Shown: positions 9,329 through 17,760 of the stretch, one piece after another
Layout of the letters: the number at the start of each line of letters is the position of its first letter
How positions within the stretch are numbered: position 1 is the first letter of the stretch
From: Pseudobutyrivibrio sp. OR37
GTDB taxonomy: Bacteria > Bacillota > Clostridia > Lachnospirales > Lachnospiraceae
Reading direction: 5' to 3'
Assembly (NCBI RefSeq): GCF_900113655.1
Contig: NZ_FOQF01000008.1
Coordinates: 56,823 to 120,822, forward strand
DNA: 64,000 nucleotides
The notes under the pieces: model-generated
Databases searched by the model: none
The model's input: only the letters and a program-made list of their open reading frames with translations
What the model was told of the DNA's origin: nothing
Program-made: the position numbers and the translations under genes

Positions 9329-11026
9329 TTATTTAACTACCCCAAATCCTAGGATAGTGAATTTGTTGCGAACGTCGTCTTTGTCCACGCGGATTTCTAC
9401 GTGGTGGGTGGCGGTGGTTGGCTCGTCGATGAGGATTAGTGGGTTGCAGTGGCACCAGCGGTTTACGTATGGGTCAAGGTCGCGGATGAACTTGCCGTCT
9501 ACGTATGCCTTTGCTGTGGCTGCGTCTACTTCTCCTGAATCCTTCATGATAACTACAAGTGCCTTGCAGTCGATATCTATCGTAAATACGTTATTGTCGG
9601 ATTTGCTTCCATCGTACATCCAGTTGTATGGGAACTCTGGTGTAAGATGAAGGTCCATGTTCATTTCTACTGACTGAAGGACTGTGTCTGTTTCTGTGAA
9701 GCCGCCAGCATCGATTGTAGCTGCATCTAAATTGTCCTTCTTATCAAGTAAGAATACATTATCGAATGTGTTTCCAATGGCTGGTGCATCAGCAAGCTTT
9801 GGATCATATGAAGCATCTGTTCCCTTTTCGATGGCATTTTTCATAATGTTGATTAAGCAGTCTGCCATGATTGTGTGTCCCAAGTTTGTAGGATGGAACA
9901 TATCATAGAAATACTGATGCTTTGTAAGGATGCGGTTATCTCTGTCGTAGAACTGAGGTGTTACGGCATCCTTTACGCTGGCCATTCCAAGGTCATATCT
10001 AAAGCCAACAGGTGATAATCTATCCTGTAGGTTGTAATCATCTGCAAATACAGAGAACATAAGAAGTACTGCTGGGTTGCTTGGAAGGCTAAGAGCACGT
10101 CTTACTAAGCTTTCGTAGCAATCACCCTTTGTCTCATCACCCTCGTCATTTACTGCAAATTCAACAACAAGAATATCTGGCATAACCTTGCCATAGCAAA
10201 GTACATCTCTTTCGAAGCGGCACATACCAAGCTCTGAAGGTGTTCCGCCTACGCCAGCCTTAAGATAGTGGATGTTGTCGCCGTCACCCATAAGCTTCTT
10301 GAAGCCTAAGAATGACTTGTAAGCGTAGCATTCTGTGTTGATTGGTGTAGCACCTGCGCCCTGTGTAATAGAGCCACCGATATAGCAGATGTTTACATCC
10401 TCTCCTCTTTTTGCCTTTTCCACTACATCAAGAATACGCTTTGTGTTTCCAAGATTTACTAAAGATCGGTCAATCATCTCCTTGTATTCTTTAGAATTTG
10501 TATCTACTGGCTTTTCCTCAAGCTGAGGTGGAGCTGTATATCCATCATTTAAGAAGAATCTTACTGAAAGATAAGCCTTCTGCTCAGGGGATGCTGTGTG
10601 GACTCTAATCTGTCCTGGCACATCATCATCGTCTGTCCAGTTTATGTCCTTAAGGTAGATTCTTTCTTCTTTAGCATTTGTATTAACATCTGCAATCAGG
10701 TTTGCTCCGCCGCCATACAAATCCTTCTTTCCATACATCTGGAAAACGAATTCTGCTGTATCATCCTTGTCTTCCATTTCGATGGAAACACCTACTGAAT
10801 GAACAAGCTTTTTGAAGCCATCTACTGTTTCCATAAGCTTAAGTGTTGCTTCATCTGTAACATTTCCCGTGAAGGATGCGCTGCTGATTAAGCGGCCGTC
10901 GCTCTGGTAAAGATATGAAACACCTTTGCCATTTTCATCCTCTGCTGTGAAGATTTCTTTGTCCTTTATTACATAAAAATATGGTCTGTTCTTTTCTGGA
11001 TCTGTTGGTGCTTTTACTATTTCCAT
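9329..11026 (-). CDS. Cytoplasmic SGNH/GDSL esterase, probable acetyl-xylo-oligosaccharide deacetylase
   Basis: The 565-residue protein has three parts: an N-terminal beta-rich region (about 1-190), a central SGNH hydrolase (about 205-395) and a C-terminal beta-rich region (about 430-565). The nucleophile is S219 in CYIGGSIT; block II is GVGGT near 258-262; block III is N293 in AVND; the Asp/His pair is D375 and H378 in YDMFHPTNLGH. The location between GH3 and GH43 genes suggests removal of acetyl groups from imported xylo-oligosaccharides. No signal peptide is visible. AGGAGG lies 8 bases before the ATG. A two-hairpin repeat lies between it and the GH3 gene. The carbohydrate esterase family number was not assigned. 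Confidence 0.85.
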   Translation of the reverse strand: MEIVKAPTDPEKNRPYFYVIKDKEIFTAEDENGKGVSYLYQSDGRLISSASFTGNVTDEATLKLMETVDGFKKLVHSVGVSIEMEDKDDTAEFVFQMYGKKDLYGGGANLIADVNTNAKEERIYLKDINWTDDDDVPGQIRVHTASPEQKAYLSVRFFLNDGYTAPPQLEEKPVDTNSKEYKEMIDRSLVNLGNTKRILDVVEKAKRGEDVNICYIGGSITQGAGATPINTECYAYKSFLGFKKLMGDGDNIHYLKAGVGGTPSELGMCRFERDVLCYGKVMPDILVVEFAVNDEGDETKGDCYESLVRRALSLPSNPAVLLMFSVFADDYNLQDRLSPVGFRYDLGMASVKDAVTPQFYDRDNRILTKHQYFYDMFHPTNLGHTIMADCLINIMKNAIEKGTDASYDPKLADAPAIGNTFDNVFLLDKKDNLDAATIDAGGFTETDTVLQSVEMNMDLHLTPEFPYNWMYDGSKSDNNVFTIDIDCKALVVIMKDSGEVDAATAKAYVDGKFIRDLDPYVNRWCHCNPLILIDEPTTATHHVEIRVDKDDVRNKFTILGFGVVK

Positions 11027-11044
11027 TACATTATCCTCCTATAT

Positions 11045-11091
11045 GGCTTCTCCCTATGGGAGAAGCTGTCACCGCAGGTGACTGATGAGGG
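11045..11091 (-). repeat. Two-hairpin palindromic repeat, unit A1 (inverted)
   Basis: Read on the minus strand this is CCCTCATCAG, a TCACC-TGC-GGTGA hairpin, then a CTTCTCCC/GGGAGAAG hairpin. It is one half of an inverted pair in the gap between the GH3 and esterase genes. The family is described under findings. Confidence 0.85.
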
Positions 11092-11106
11092 TTGTAACTA
11101 TATTTG

Positions 11107-11154
11107 ACCCTCATCCGTCTGCTGCGCAGCCACCTTCCCCCAGAGGGGGAAGGC
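11107..11154 (+). repeat. Two-hairpin palindromic repeat, unit A2
   Basis: The plus strand reads CCCTCATCCG, then TCTGC-TGC-GCAGC (a variant first hairpin with the last pair broken), then CCTTCCCCC/GGGGGAAGG. It abuts the GH3 stop codon at 11157. With unit A1 it could fold into one long cruciform. Confidence 0.85.
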
Positions 11155-11156
11155 TA

Positions 11157-13298
11157 TTAATACTCTACTTCAGTTACAGTGCCTTCTAGCTCTATATCAA
11201 ACTGGGCAACCTTAGTGCCTGTGAGCTCTTCAGTGCGAGCGTCTGGCTGTGCACCGCCGATTGATACAGTAAAGAGTCCTGGTTCTACAATGCATCTTCC
11301 CTTTTCATCGATGATTGCAAAATCACGGGCTGAAAGCTCTAATTCAACCTTCTTTGTCTCGCCTGCGGCAAGCTCTACCTTCTTAATCTTTCTAAGAGAA
11401 CGGATTGGTACTCTTGTGCTGGCCTCAACATCCTTTACATATACCTGCACAGTTTCAATCTGACTCATATCACCAGTGTTTGCGATATCACAAGTAAGCA
11501 TAAATGTATCGCCGATGTTGCCCTTAGCCTTGTCTACTGCTGCATTTTCGTATTTTACCTTTGAGTAGCTTAAGCCGTATCCAAATGGATAAAGTGGTGT
11601 GCCCTTGAAATATCTGTAGGTTCTGTTATCCATTGAATAATCTTCAAAGGCTGGTAAATCTTTATCTGAAGCATAGAAAGTAAGTGGTAATTTACCGCTT
11701 GGGCTTTCTTCGCCAAATAATACCTGTGCGATAGCCTTTCCGCCTCTGGCTCCTGGATACCAGCAATGCATTATCGCATTTACGTTATCCTGTGCCCAAG
11801 ACAAATCAAGTGCTGAACCTGCAAGAATTAAAAGTACAACTGGCTTTCCGATTGCTGTAATCTTCTCTAAAAGCTCCTGCTGCAAGCCCGGAAGCTTAAG
11901 CCCCTTCTTATCACCACTACCGAATTCGTTTCCGGCATCGCCTTCCTCGCCTTCGATTGTTGCATCAAGACCTAGACACATAACTACTAAATCAGAATGC
12001 TCTGCAACTGCCATGGCCTCAGCAAATGTATCTCTTGCCTCTGAAAGTACGTGGGTTCTGTCCTTCCAAAGTGGAGTTCCGTCAGAATGGAAGATTCTAA
12101 CATCATCCCCAACATATCTTTGAATTCCTTCAAGAACAGTGATGTATTCTGAAGACATTCCCTCGTAATTTCCAACTAATGCTGCGCGTGAGTTAGCGTT
12201 TGGTCCGATAACACCAATAGTCTTATGCTCGCCCTTCTTAAGTGGAAGGATTCCATCATTCTTAAGAAGCACAAGGCTCTTTCTTGCTGCTGCAAGTGCT
12301 AAATCAACGTGTTCCTTGCACTCTACTACCTCGTATGGGATTTCATCATACTTTGTTGTCTGACCCTCAAGTGTGCCAAGACGAAGTCTGATTTCCATAA
12401 GTCTTGCTACTGATTCATCAATAGTTTCTTCTGTAACAAGCCCTGCCTTGTATGCGTAAAGAAGCTTCTCGTATACACATCCGCAGTTCAAATCGCAGCC
12501 GTTATTCACAGCAAGTGCTGCAGATTCCACTTCACAGCCTGTTACCTTGTGATTTTCGTGGAAATCTCTGATTGCCCAGCAATCTGAAACTACATGGCCT
12601 TCAAAGCCCCAGTCGCCACGTAAAATATCCTTTAATAATCTCTTGCTTCCGCAGGCTGGCTCGCCGTTTACTCTGTTGTAAGCGCCCATGACAGCCTCTA
12701 CCTTTGCATCCTTTACAAGACGCTTGAAAGCATACAGATATGTGTCATATAAATCCTGGTCAGAAACTCTTGCATCAAAATGATGTCTGTCTGCCTCTGG
12801 ACCAGAGTGAACTGCAAAATGCTTTGCACAGGCCGCTGCCTTTGGATGGTCTAGATCCTCCCCCTGCAAGCCCTCTACAAAAGCCATACCAAGCTGACCT
12901 GTAAGATATGGGTCCTCACCGTATGTCTCATGGCCACGTCCCCATCTAGGATCACGGAAGATATTTACGTTAGGTGCCCAATATGTAAGTCCCTTGTAGA
13001 TATCTCTGTCACCATGCTTTGTAAATTCATTATATTTTGCACGGCCTTCTGTAGATGTAACATCTGCCGCACGTCTAACTAAATCCTCATCAAATGTAGC
13101 ACCAAGGCCGATTGCCTGTGGAAACATTGTGGAATCTCCAGCTCTGGCAACGCCGTGAAGAGCCTCGTTCCACCAGCAATATTTTGGAATGCCCAGTCTG
13201 TCAATTGCCTCGGCGTGATGTAACATTTGAGAGCATTTTTCCTCAATTGTCATCTTTGAAACAAGCTCTTTAGCTTGCTTTAACGTCTCCTGATTCAT
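11157..13298 (-). CDS. GH3 beta-xylosidase/beta-glucosidase
   Basis: The 713-residue enzyme has the GH3 TIM barrel (about 1-300) with the substrate-binding K159-H160 pair in AAACAKHFAVHSG and the nucleophile D239 in HVVSDCWAI. The alpha/beta sandwich (about 340-560) includes the loop LDATIEGEEGDAGNEF, typical of beta-xylosidase members. A C-terminal fibronectin-III-like domain occupies about 600-700. There is no signal peptide. Its start lies 29 bases inside the end of the DUF624 gene, with AAAGGAG before the ATG, so the two are co-translated. Beta-xylosidase is favoured by the operon; glucosidase or arabinosidase side activity is common in the family. Confidence 0.92.
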   Translation of the reverse strand: MNQETLKQAKELVSKMTIEEKCSQMLHHAEAIDRLGIPKYCWWNEALHGVARAGDSTMFPQAIGLGATFDEDLVRRAADVTSTEGRAKYNEFTKHGDRDIYKGLTYWAPNVNIFRDPRWGRGHETYGEDPYLTGQLGMAFVEGLQGEDLDHPKAAACAKHFAVHSGPEADRHHFDARVSDQDLYDTYLYAFKRLVKDAKVEAVMGAYNRVNGEPACGSKRLLKDILRGDWGFEGHVVSDCWAIRDFHENHKVTGCEVESAALAVNNGCDLNCGCVYEKLLYAYKAGLVTEETIDESVARLMEIRLRLGTLEGQTTKYDEIPYEVVECKEHVDLALAAARKSLVLLKNDGILPLKKGEHKTIGVIGPNANSRAALVGNYEGMSSEYITVLEGIQRYVGDDVRIFHSDGTPLWKDRTHVLSEARDTFAEAMAVAEHSDLVVMCLGLDATIEGEEGDAGNEFGSGDKKGLKLPGLQQELLEKITAIGKPVVLLILAGSALDLSWAQDNVNAIMHCWYPGARGGKAIAQVLFGEESPSGKLPLTFYASDKDLPAFEDYSMDNRTYRYFKGTPLYPFGYGLSYSKVKYENAAVDKAKGNIGDTFMLTCDIANTGDMSQIETVQVYVKDVEASTRVPIRSLRKIKKVELAAGETKKVELELSARDFAIIDEKGRCIVEPGLFTVSIGGAQPDARTEELTGTKVAQFDIELEGTVTEVEY

Positions 13299-13920
13299 TA
13301 ACTTCTTCTCCTTTTGTAATCATTTCCAGTTGTTTATTAAATTCTTTACTTATGTAGTAAAGTGATACTGTCGTTGCAAGAATCCATATCAAAAGCCCCC
13401 ACTCAATGTACCAAGCACAAATAATATATGGAAGGAATGTCACTATAAAAATAAGTACCATTCGCGGAAAGTTTAGCATTGCCATTACCATGGATGCCTT
13501 TACAAGTTCCTTTGATTCCACTTCATATCGCGCCACGAAAGGGAACATGCAATAAGTTACTGACCATACAAGAAAAGTAAGTACACCTAAGGCCGCCTTC
13601 AAAATAAATGGCATTCCTGTAGCCATACCAAACAGCACATTGTACCAATCAAAGGCAAGTATCGCATATACGATAAGAAAGATTAGCCATACTGCTGTAA
13701 CCTGCTTAAAATTTTCCTTGAAGGATTTAAAATAAGATTTGGTCGCACTTGGCTCCTCACCTCTTACTATTTTCATTGATACATAATATTTAGCTGTAAA
13801 AGCTGCACCTATGGTAAAAATTGGAATTGAACATAGAAAGCAAAGTAGATTTATGATTATAAAATCTGCCACCTTGCTAAGAAACTCCATTACTTCACTG
13901 TCTGGGTTAAAAATCTGCAT
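13270..13920 (-). CDS. DUF624 (YesL-like) membrane protein
   Basis: This is a roughly 216-residue integral membrane protein with about five hydrophobic segments. It contains the DUF624 hallmark of a first segment followed by FTIGAAFTAKYYVSMKI and an acidic ATKSYFKSFKENFKQ loop. The molecular function of DUF624 is unknown, but it is a regular member of YesMN/LplB/YtcP sugar loci. The ATG at 13920 follows GGAGG; an upstream extension to 13983 runs through the preceding terminator region and is rejected. It is the first gene of the glycosidase operon and overlaps GH3 by 29 bases. Confidence 0.85.
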   Translation of the reverse strand: MQIFNPDSEVMEFLSKVADFIIINLLCFLCSIPIFTIGAAFTAKYYVSMKIVRGEEPSATKSYFKSFKENFKQVTAVWLIFLIVYAILAFDWYNVLFGMATGMPFILKAALGVLTFLVWSVTYCMFPFVARYEVESKELVKASMVMAMLNFPRMVLIFIVTFLPYIICAWYIEWGLLIWILATTVSLYYISKEFNKQLEMITKGEEVNESGDVKAS

Positions 13921-13962
13921 AACATTAATACCTCCGGATACTATCTTGGATGATAAAATTGT

Positions 13963-14011
13963 AAAAAAAAATCCCACTAACATCTACTGACAAATTTTAG
14001 ATGTTAGTGGG
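13963..14011 (-). terminator. Strong intrinsic terminator closing the lipase cassette
   Basis: A perfect 13-base-pair stem (CCCACTAACATCT / AGATGTTAGTGGG) with a 13-base loop is followed on the minus strand by a run of nine U. It lies 28 bases after the lipase stop codon and separates the cassette from the xylan operon. Confidence 0.92.
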
Positions 14012-14039
14012 GTAAAATTTTAGTCTACATAATTTTCAA

Positions 14040-15815
14040 TTAAGCTATTCCAAATTCAGTTCTGAAGCTACTTGTTAAATCATCAATCTTTGTTGCTGTC
14101 GAATTTACAACCTGGGCATATCTGTCATCTGCCTCATTGGCCTTTTGGAAAAGACTCCTTATGGATGATTCGTACTCATCCTTATCGTTAGCCATAGAAT
14201 CACTGATTGCTACTGCAGCATCTACATTTCCCCAAATAGTAATCATAAACCACTCTGGATGGTTTATTAATGTCTCGCCTATCTCTTTGAAGGTTTCAAC
14301 TGCCGCACTGGCTAATTCACAGAAAATCTCTAACATTTTTGAAAGGAATGCCTCTGTAAAGTCCCTGATTTTGCCAGCTGCATACTTTACAAAGGATACA
14401 AATTTATTCCAAGCATATTTTATGGCTTCAACAATCTTATGAATTATTGCCTTTACAACTTTAATTAATTCCTTTACAAATGCTACCAATAGCTTCACCA
14501 ATTCCTTAACTAAAGCAATAACAAATGCGACAAGAAGTATTAATGCCAAAAGTGCAGCAACCCCCTCTAAAATATAGAACAGCACTGGCGCAAAAATATG
14601 TAAAACATGTAATAAGGCCACAAAGCCTAAAGCAACTGCTCCAATTAATAAAACTGTTTTTGTTGAGAAATCCGGGATAAACTGAATAATAAACTTGACC
14701 ATATCAATTGTGGAAATACCGTTTTCTATTCTAAATTCATATAGCTTTACAAGGATTGTCATCCAGCCTATTGGATTGGATGCCATGCTCTTTAAAGCGG
14801 CTCCTAAATCCTGGTCGCCCAATAAATATCCTGCAAAAGGTCCCAATGTATCTACAATTGTTTCCAATTCCCAAGGTGTAGAATTATCCATAACGTATTG
14901 TGTGAATTTTCTGATTCCACCTATTAATGGATTTTCCTTATTTGTAACATTAAAATATGGCAAGCCATTTTCATCTAATAAGAAGTTACCATTTTCATCT
15001 GTAATAAAGAAAGAAACCGGGCTATGATACTCAGCTCCATTTTGCATTCCATATCCTGCACAAATTGGCTGATGACTTCCCGGAATCTGCTTCATCAGCA
15101 CATGAACGAAATCTCTATCTATTGAATAGTTAGTGATGTTGCCCGCCTTTGCTTCTATCTGTTTAGCATATTTTTCAAGGAATTCATTAGAAAATCCCTG
15201 TCCATCAAATGCTACACAGCGATGAATCTTTCCGCTCTCATCTACGATTGTGACATACATGGCTTTATTAGCACCTTTAGAGTGACCTGTAACTGTTACA
15301 TCTGTGTATTTAGGATTACCTGTAATTTTCTTTGCAAATTCAGCAGCACGTTTCTGCCTTGGTGTATCTGCGGAATTAAATCCTTTTACATTATCATGCC
15401 ACTCATCATGCCCACTGGTTCCTTTGTAGGAGATTATAGCTTTTCCCGGATGTTTTGGGTCTTCATAGGCTATTGCTAGGTTAGTATGCTTTCCACCTTT
15501 ACCTTGCGTATCGGTATCAACAACTTTAAGATTCTTTATATTATCATCCTTCTGTATGTTTTCGATGATATTAGCCCATTCTTTACCACTGTTAAGAGAA
15601 CCTCCAATTGATTTATCACCTTGTGCCCTTAAATTTTTAACGGCATCAGGCCCCAAAATCCTATTCAAAGCATGTCCTAATGTCTCACCTTTTTTTAATT
15701 TGAATGGAATCTGTTTTGATGCATTTTCTGGTTTTTCTTTTCCCAAAGCTGCATAAACTACATCCGCATCTATATAAGTAACTTGTTCAACTAATCCTAA
15801 TTCTGCATCATTCAT
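14040..15815 (-). CDS. Lipase toxin with N-terminal hydrolase and C-terminal helical domain (candidate reverse-architecture T7SSb effector)
   Basis: The 591-residue protein has an N-terminal lipase-3/Mbeg1-like (DUF2974-like) hydrolase (about 95-270). The oxyanion/lid region is SYKGTSGHDEWHDNVKG, the nucleophile S179 lies in VTGHSKGANK, an acidic residue at D233 or D235 lies in NYSIDRDF, and H264 lies in AEYHSP. A long hydrophobic stretch covers 387-436, then amphipathic helices to 520 and a helical tail to 591. No Sec signal is seen. Three small helical proteins are encoded upstream and a lipoprotein ends 3 bases before it. S. aureus TslA, a type VII-secreted lipase, has the same order of lipase first and LXG-like helices last. 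Secretion and toxicity are inferred; an intracellular lipase cannot be excluded. Confidence 0.72.
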   Translation of the reverse strand: MNDAELGLVEQVTYIDADVVYAALGKEKPENASKQIPFKLKKGETLGHALNRILGPDAVKNLRAQGDKSIGGSLNSGKEWANIIENIQKDDNIKNLKVVDTDTQGKGGKHTNLAIAYEDPKHPGKAIISYKGTSGHDEWHDNVKGFNSADTPRQKRAAEFAKKITGNPKYTDVTVTGHSKGANKAMYVTIVDESGKIHRCVAFDGQGFSNEFLEKYAKQIEAKAGNITNYSIDRDFVHVLMKQIPGSHQPICAGYGMQNGAEYHSPVSFFITDENGNFLLDENGLPYFNVTNKENPLIGGIRKFTQYVMDNSTPWELETIVDTLGPFAGYLLGDQDLGAALKSMASNPIGWMTILVKLYEFRIENGISTIDMVKFIIQFIPDFSTKTVLLIGAVALGFVALLHVLHIFAPVLFYILEGVAALLALILLVAFVIALVKELVKLLVAFVKELIKVVKAIIHKIVEAIKYAWNKFVSFVKYAAGKIRDFTEAFLSKMLEIFCELASAAVETFKEIGETLINHPEWFMITIWGNVDAAVAISDSMANDKDEYESSIRSLFQKANEADDRYAQVVNSTATKIDDLTSSFRTEFGIA

Positions 15816-15818
15816 AAC

Positions 15819-16559
15819 CTACTCCTCCGCATCTGATTTACTTACAAAATCTTCAACAGTATCACCCTCCCCAAAAAACTGTGGATATCCGATTTGATAC
15901 TCTTCATCAAATTTTTCATCTTTTACTACATACAAAAATACACCCCTCAAATCATCCATTTGAGTTTCATAATAATCCCATAATTTATCGTATGCTTCTT
16001 TGGAATCAACATTTTCCATCTGACTTGCTCGAACGTGAATCTCAACATCGCCCCATTCTAATTTGTCACCGCTATCATTTGCTTCAAGAGCATCTATATA
16101 AATCATATAATCCGCACCGTTAAAGACTTCTTCCAAAAATGGTTTTGAATCTTCTCTAAGTTTTTTAGTTAACTTAACCATATCATAATCATCATGGAAT
16201 TTAGTCTTATCTTCCTCATCACGCCATACAGAAACTCCATCATACACAGGATCATCATCGACTGCTACCGCAATCAGGTCTTCATCATCACCAAATGATA
16301 ATCCATTATCATATCCAAGATACTCAAATTCTTTTCCATACTTTTCCTCAAGGTATTCAAGCATCTCTTCAATTGCTGTGATTGATTCCTTCTGGTCGTA
16401 TTTTAAATCCTTCCAATCTGCTGAAAGACCATTTTCTACAAGGATTTTTTTCTGTCTCTCGTTTAATTTTTCTTTTCCTATTAAATCCATTCCTGAACAT
16501 CCTCCAAATTGTATTAGCATTCCTAAAATCAAAACCATAGATACTAATCTTTTTTTCAT
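15819..16559 (-). CDS. Lipoprotein, candidate immunity protein for the adjacent lipase
   Basis: The protein has 246 residues with a signal peptide (MKKRLVSMVLILGMLIQ) and lipobox FGGC at C21. The mature part is very acidic and predicted soluble; I recognise no domain. The stop lies 3 bases before the lipase start, whose ribosome-binding site GGAGGAG is inside this gene, so they are translationally linked. In S. aureus the T7SS lipase TslA is neutralised by a lipoprotein (TilA) displayed outside the cell, so position and topology suggest an analogous role. That is inference; sequence similarity to TilA was not checked. Confidence 0.65.
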   Translation of the reverse strand: MKKRLVSMVLILGMLIQFGGCSGMDLIGKEKLNERQKKILVENGLSADWKDLKYDQKESITAIEEMLEYLEEKYGKEFEYLGYDNGLSFGDDEDLIAVAVDDDPVYDGVSVWRDEEDKTKFHDDYDMVKLTKKLREDSKPFLEEVFNGADYMIYIDALEANDSGDKLEWGDVEIHVRASQMENVDSKEAYDKLWDYYETQMDDLRGVFLYVVKDEKFDEEYQIGYPQFFGEGDTVEDFVSKSDAEE

Positions 16560-16570
16560 TATGTTTCTCC

Positions 16571-16858
16571 CTATTTTCGATATATTCCAGCTAATCTTTC
16601 GTCTGTAGACTTAAATCGCTGTTCAGCCATTTCTAAATCAGCAACCAAATCATCTATAGCAGCCTTATATGCCAAACCTGCATTTTTAATGCTTGTAAGT
16701 TCCTTATCAAGAGCCTCCTTTGCCGAGCCCTGTGAAGAAGATAAACTGCTATTTATACTACTAATATGGCTAAGGTCTCGTGACACTTTTTTTAATTTAT
16801 TAATATCACTTTTTAATGAAGTGAGATTTACCATCAATTCATCTAATTCTGCACTCAT
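16571..16858 (-). CDS. Small helical WXG100/DUF5344-like protein
   Basis: The 95-residue protein is predicted to be an all-alpha hairpin. A turn around SSSQGSAKEALDKEL falls where Esx/WXG100-type proteins carry WxG, here with SQG in place of WxG. It has no signal peptide or cysteine. It sits 11 bases upstream of the lipoprotein gene, with AGGAGG before its ATG. Small helical partners of this size (Lap, YwqI, TlaA) bind the helical domain of T7SSb effectors and carry the secretion signal. The role is inferred from size, fold and context. Confidence 0.65.
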   Translation of the reverse strand: MSAELDELMVNLTSLKSDINKLKKVSRDLSHISSINSSLSSSQGSAKEALDKELTSIKNAGLAYKAAIDDLVADLEMAEQRFKSTDERLAGIYRK

Positions 16859-16869
16859 TTACTTTCCTC

Positions 16870-17154
16870 CTATAGGACAGATTCATATGACTCTACTTCC
16901 TCTATGAATCCTTCCAAATTTTTTTTATCATTTTCAACAGCCTCATGAAGTGCTCCAGAAAAATTCTTTAACATATTTATTTTGTTTGTAATTTCCCTAT
17001 CTATCAAAATATCGGAAAGACTATTTTCCTTTAGACTATCAGCTATACCAGAAACTGTATCCGACGCCTCAGTGAGTTTAGTTACAATCTCTAATATATT
17101 AGTTACCTGATCTGCAAATTCCTCATCACATAGCTTAAGCTTTAGATTGCTCAT
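16870..17154 (-). CDS. Small helical protein, candidate T7SS effector partner
   Basis: The 94-residue protein is nearly all helical, acidic, and without a signal peptide or recognised motif. It is nearly the same size as the next gene's product (95 residues), as expected if the two pair with each other or with the effector's helical domain. The ATG is preceded by GAGGAGGAAAG. Its first codons overlap the end of the upstream coiled-coil gene by 20 bases, and the next gene starts 11 bases after its stop, so the five genes form a tight operon. Confidence 0.62.
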   Translation of the reverse strand: MSNLKLKLCDEEFADQVTNILEIVTKLTEASDTVSGIADSLKENSLSDILIDREITNKINMLKNFSGALHEAVENDKKNLEGFIEEVESYESVL

Positions 17155-17551
17155 TTCTTTCTCTTTCCTCCTCTGCTCTAATGGCTTCTATTCTTGCATA
17201 GCAGCTTGCAATTTCATCTCGTTTGCACTGTATTTCATAATTTATTGCATTTATCCTATCGTGAGCCTTATTTATAATATCCTGAGCGTTTGAATCCAGT
17301 TCACCACCTCGGTTATCATTATATACATCCAATAGACGTGATATTACTGTGTCAGCATAAGGCGCACTGCTGCGCAAGTCATCAATTCTTCTGACGGTGT
17401 TTCTCCTTCTTTGCATCTCCTCAAGATTTCGATTTTTCTTGATTGTAACGTCAGTTATTAAGTCTTCACCATTACTTCTTTCTTTTTCCAGCTTTCGAAT
17501 TTCATCTTCCAGTTGTGAAATTCTATTCTGAAGATACGATATTTCACTCAT
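17135..17551 (-). CDS. Coiled-coil protein, YwqH/DUF5082-like
   Basis: The 138-residue protein is mostly coiled coil. An N-terminal heptad region (SYLQNRISQLEDEIRKLE) leads to a central turn and a second helix rich in Arg and Glu (IRAEEERERNEQ). This two-helix architecture and length resemble B. subtilis YwqH (DUF5082), the first gene of an LXG toxin cassette. It is the first gene of the operon; the preceding 200 bases are very AT-rich. The ribosome-binding site is weak. The name is a resemblance, not a proven family hit. Confidence 0.6.
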   Translation of the reverse strand: MSEISYLQNRISQLEDEIRKLEKERSNGEDLITDVTIKKNRNLEEMQRRRNTVRRIDDLRSSAPYADTVISRLLDVYNDNRGGELDSNAQDIINKAHDRINAINYEIQCKRDEIASCYARIEAIRAEEERERNEQSKA

Positions 17552-17760
17552 TCTCTAACCACACTTTCTATTTATTTTTTTATTATATCTCTATCCTGTC
17601 TTTCAACTGTTTTTCTTAAAAATAAATTCATAGAAAAATAATTCACATTACTAAACAATTATATAATATTCTTTCAATTTTAGACACATTTTTTTCACAT
17701 TTAAAACATATTTGTAGCAAAAAAGGACGAGCATTTCTGCCCGCCCTGTAAAAAATCATT
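17552..17760. other. AT-rich intergenic region upstream of the lipase cassette
   Basis: It holds the terminator of the second solute-binding protein gene (17717-17746) and must hold the cassette promoter. On the minus strand a TATAAT at 17582-17587 lies about 30 bases before the first gene but has no -35 at a good distance (TTGAAA is 13 bases upstream), so I do not call a promoter with confidence. Confidence 0.4.
17717..17746 (-). terminator. Intrinsic terminator after the second solute-binding protein gene
   Basis: The minus strand shows GGGCGGGCA-GAAA-TGCTCGTCC, a 9-base-pair stem with two G-U pairs and a GAAA loop, followed by six U. It closes the second sugar-transport operon. Confidence 0.85.

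Noticed and set aside
14040..15815. Housekeeping metabolic lipase unrelated to secretion
   Set aside because: Not excluded, but three small helical proteins, a linked lipoprotein and the C-terminal helical tail are not expected for a metabolic lipase, so the effector reading was preferred.
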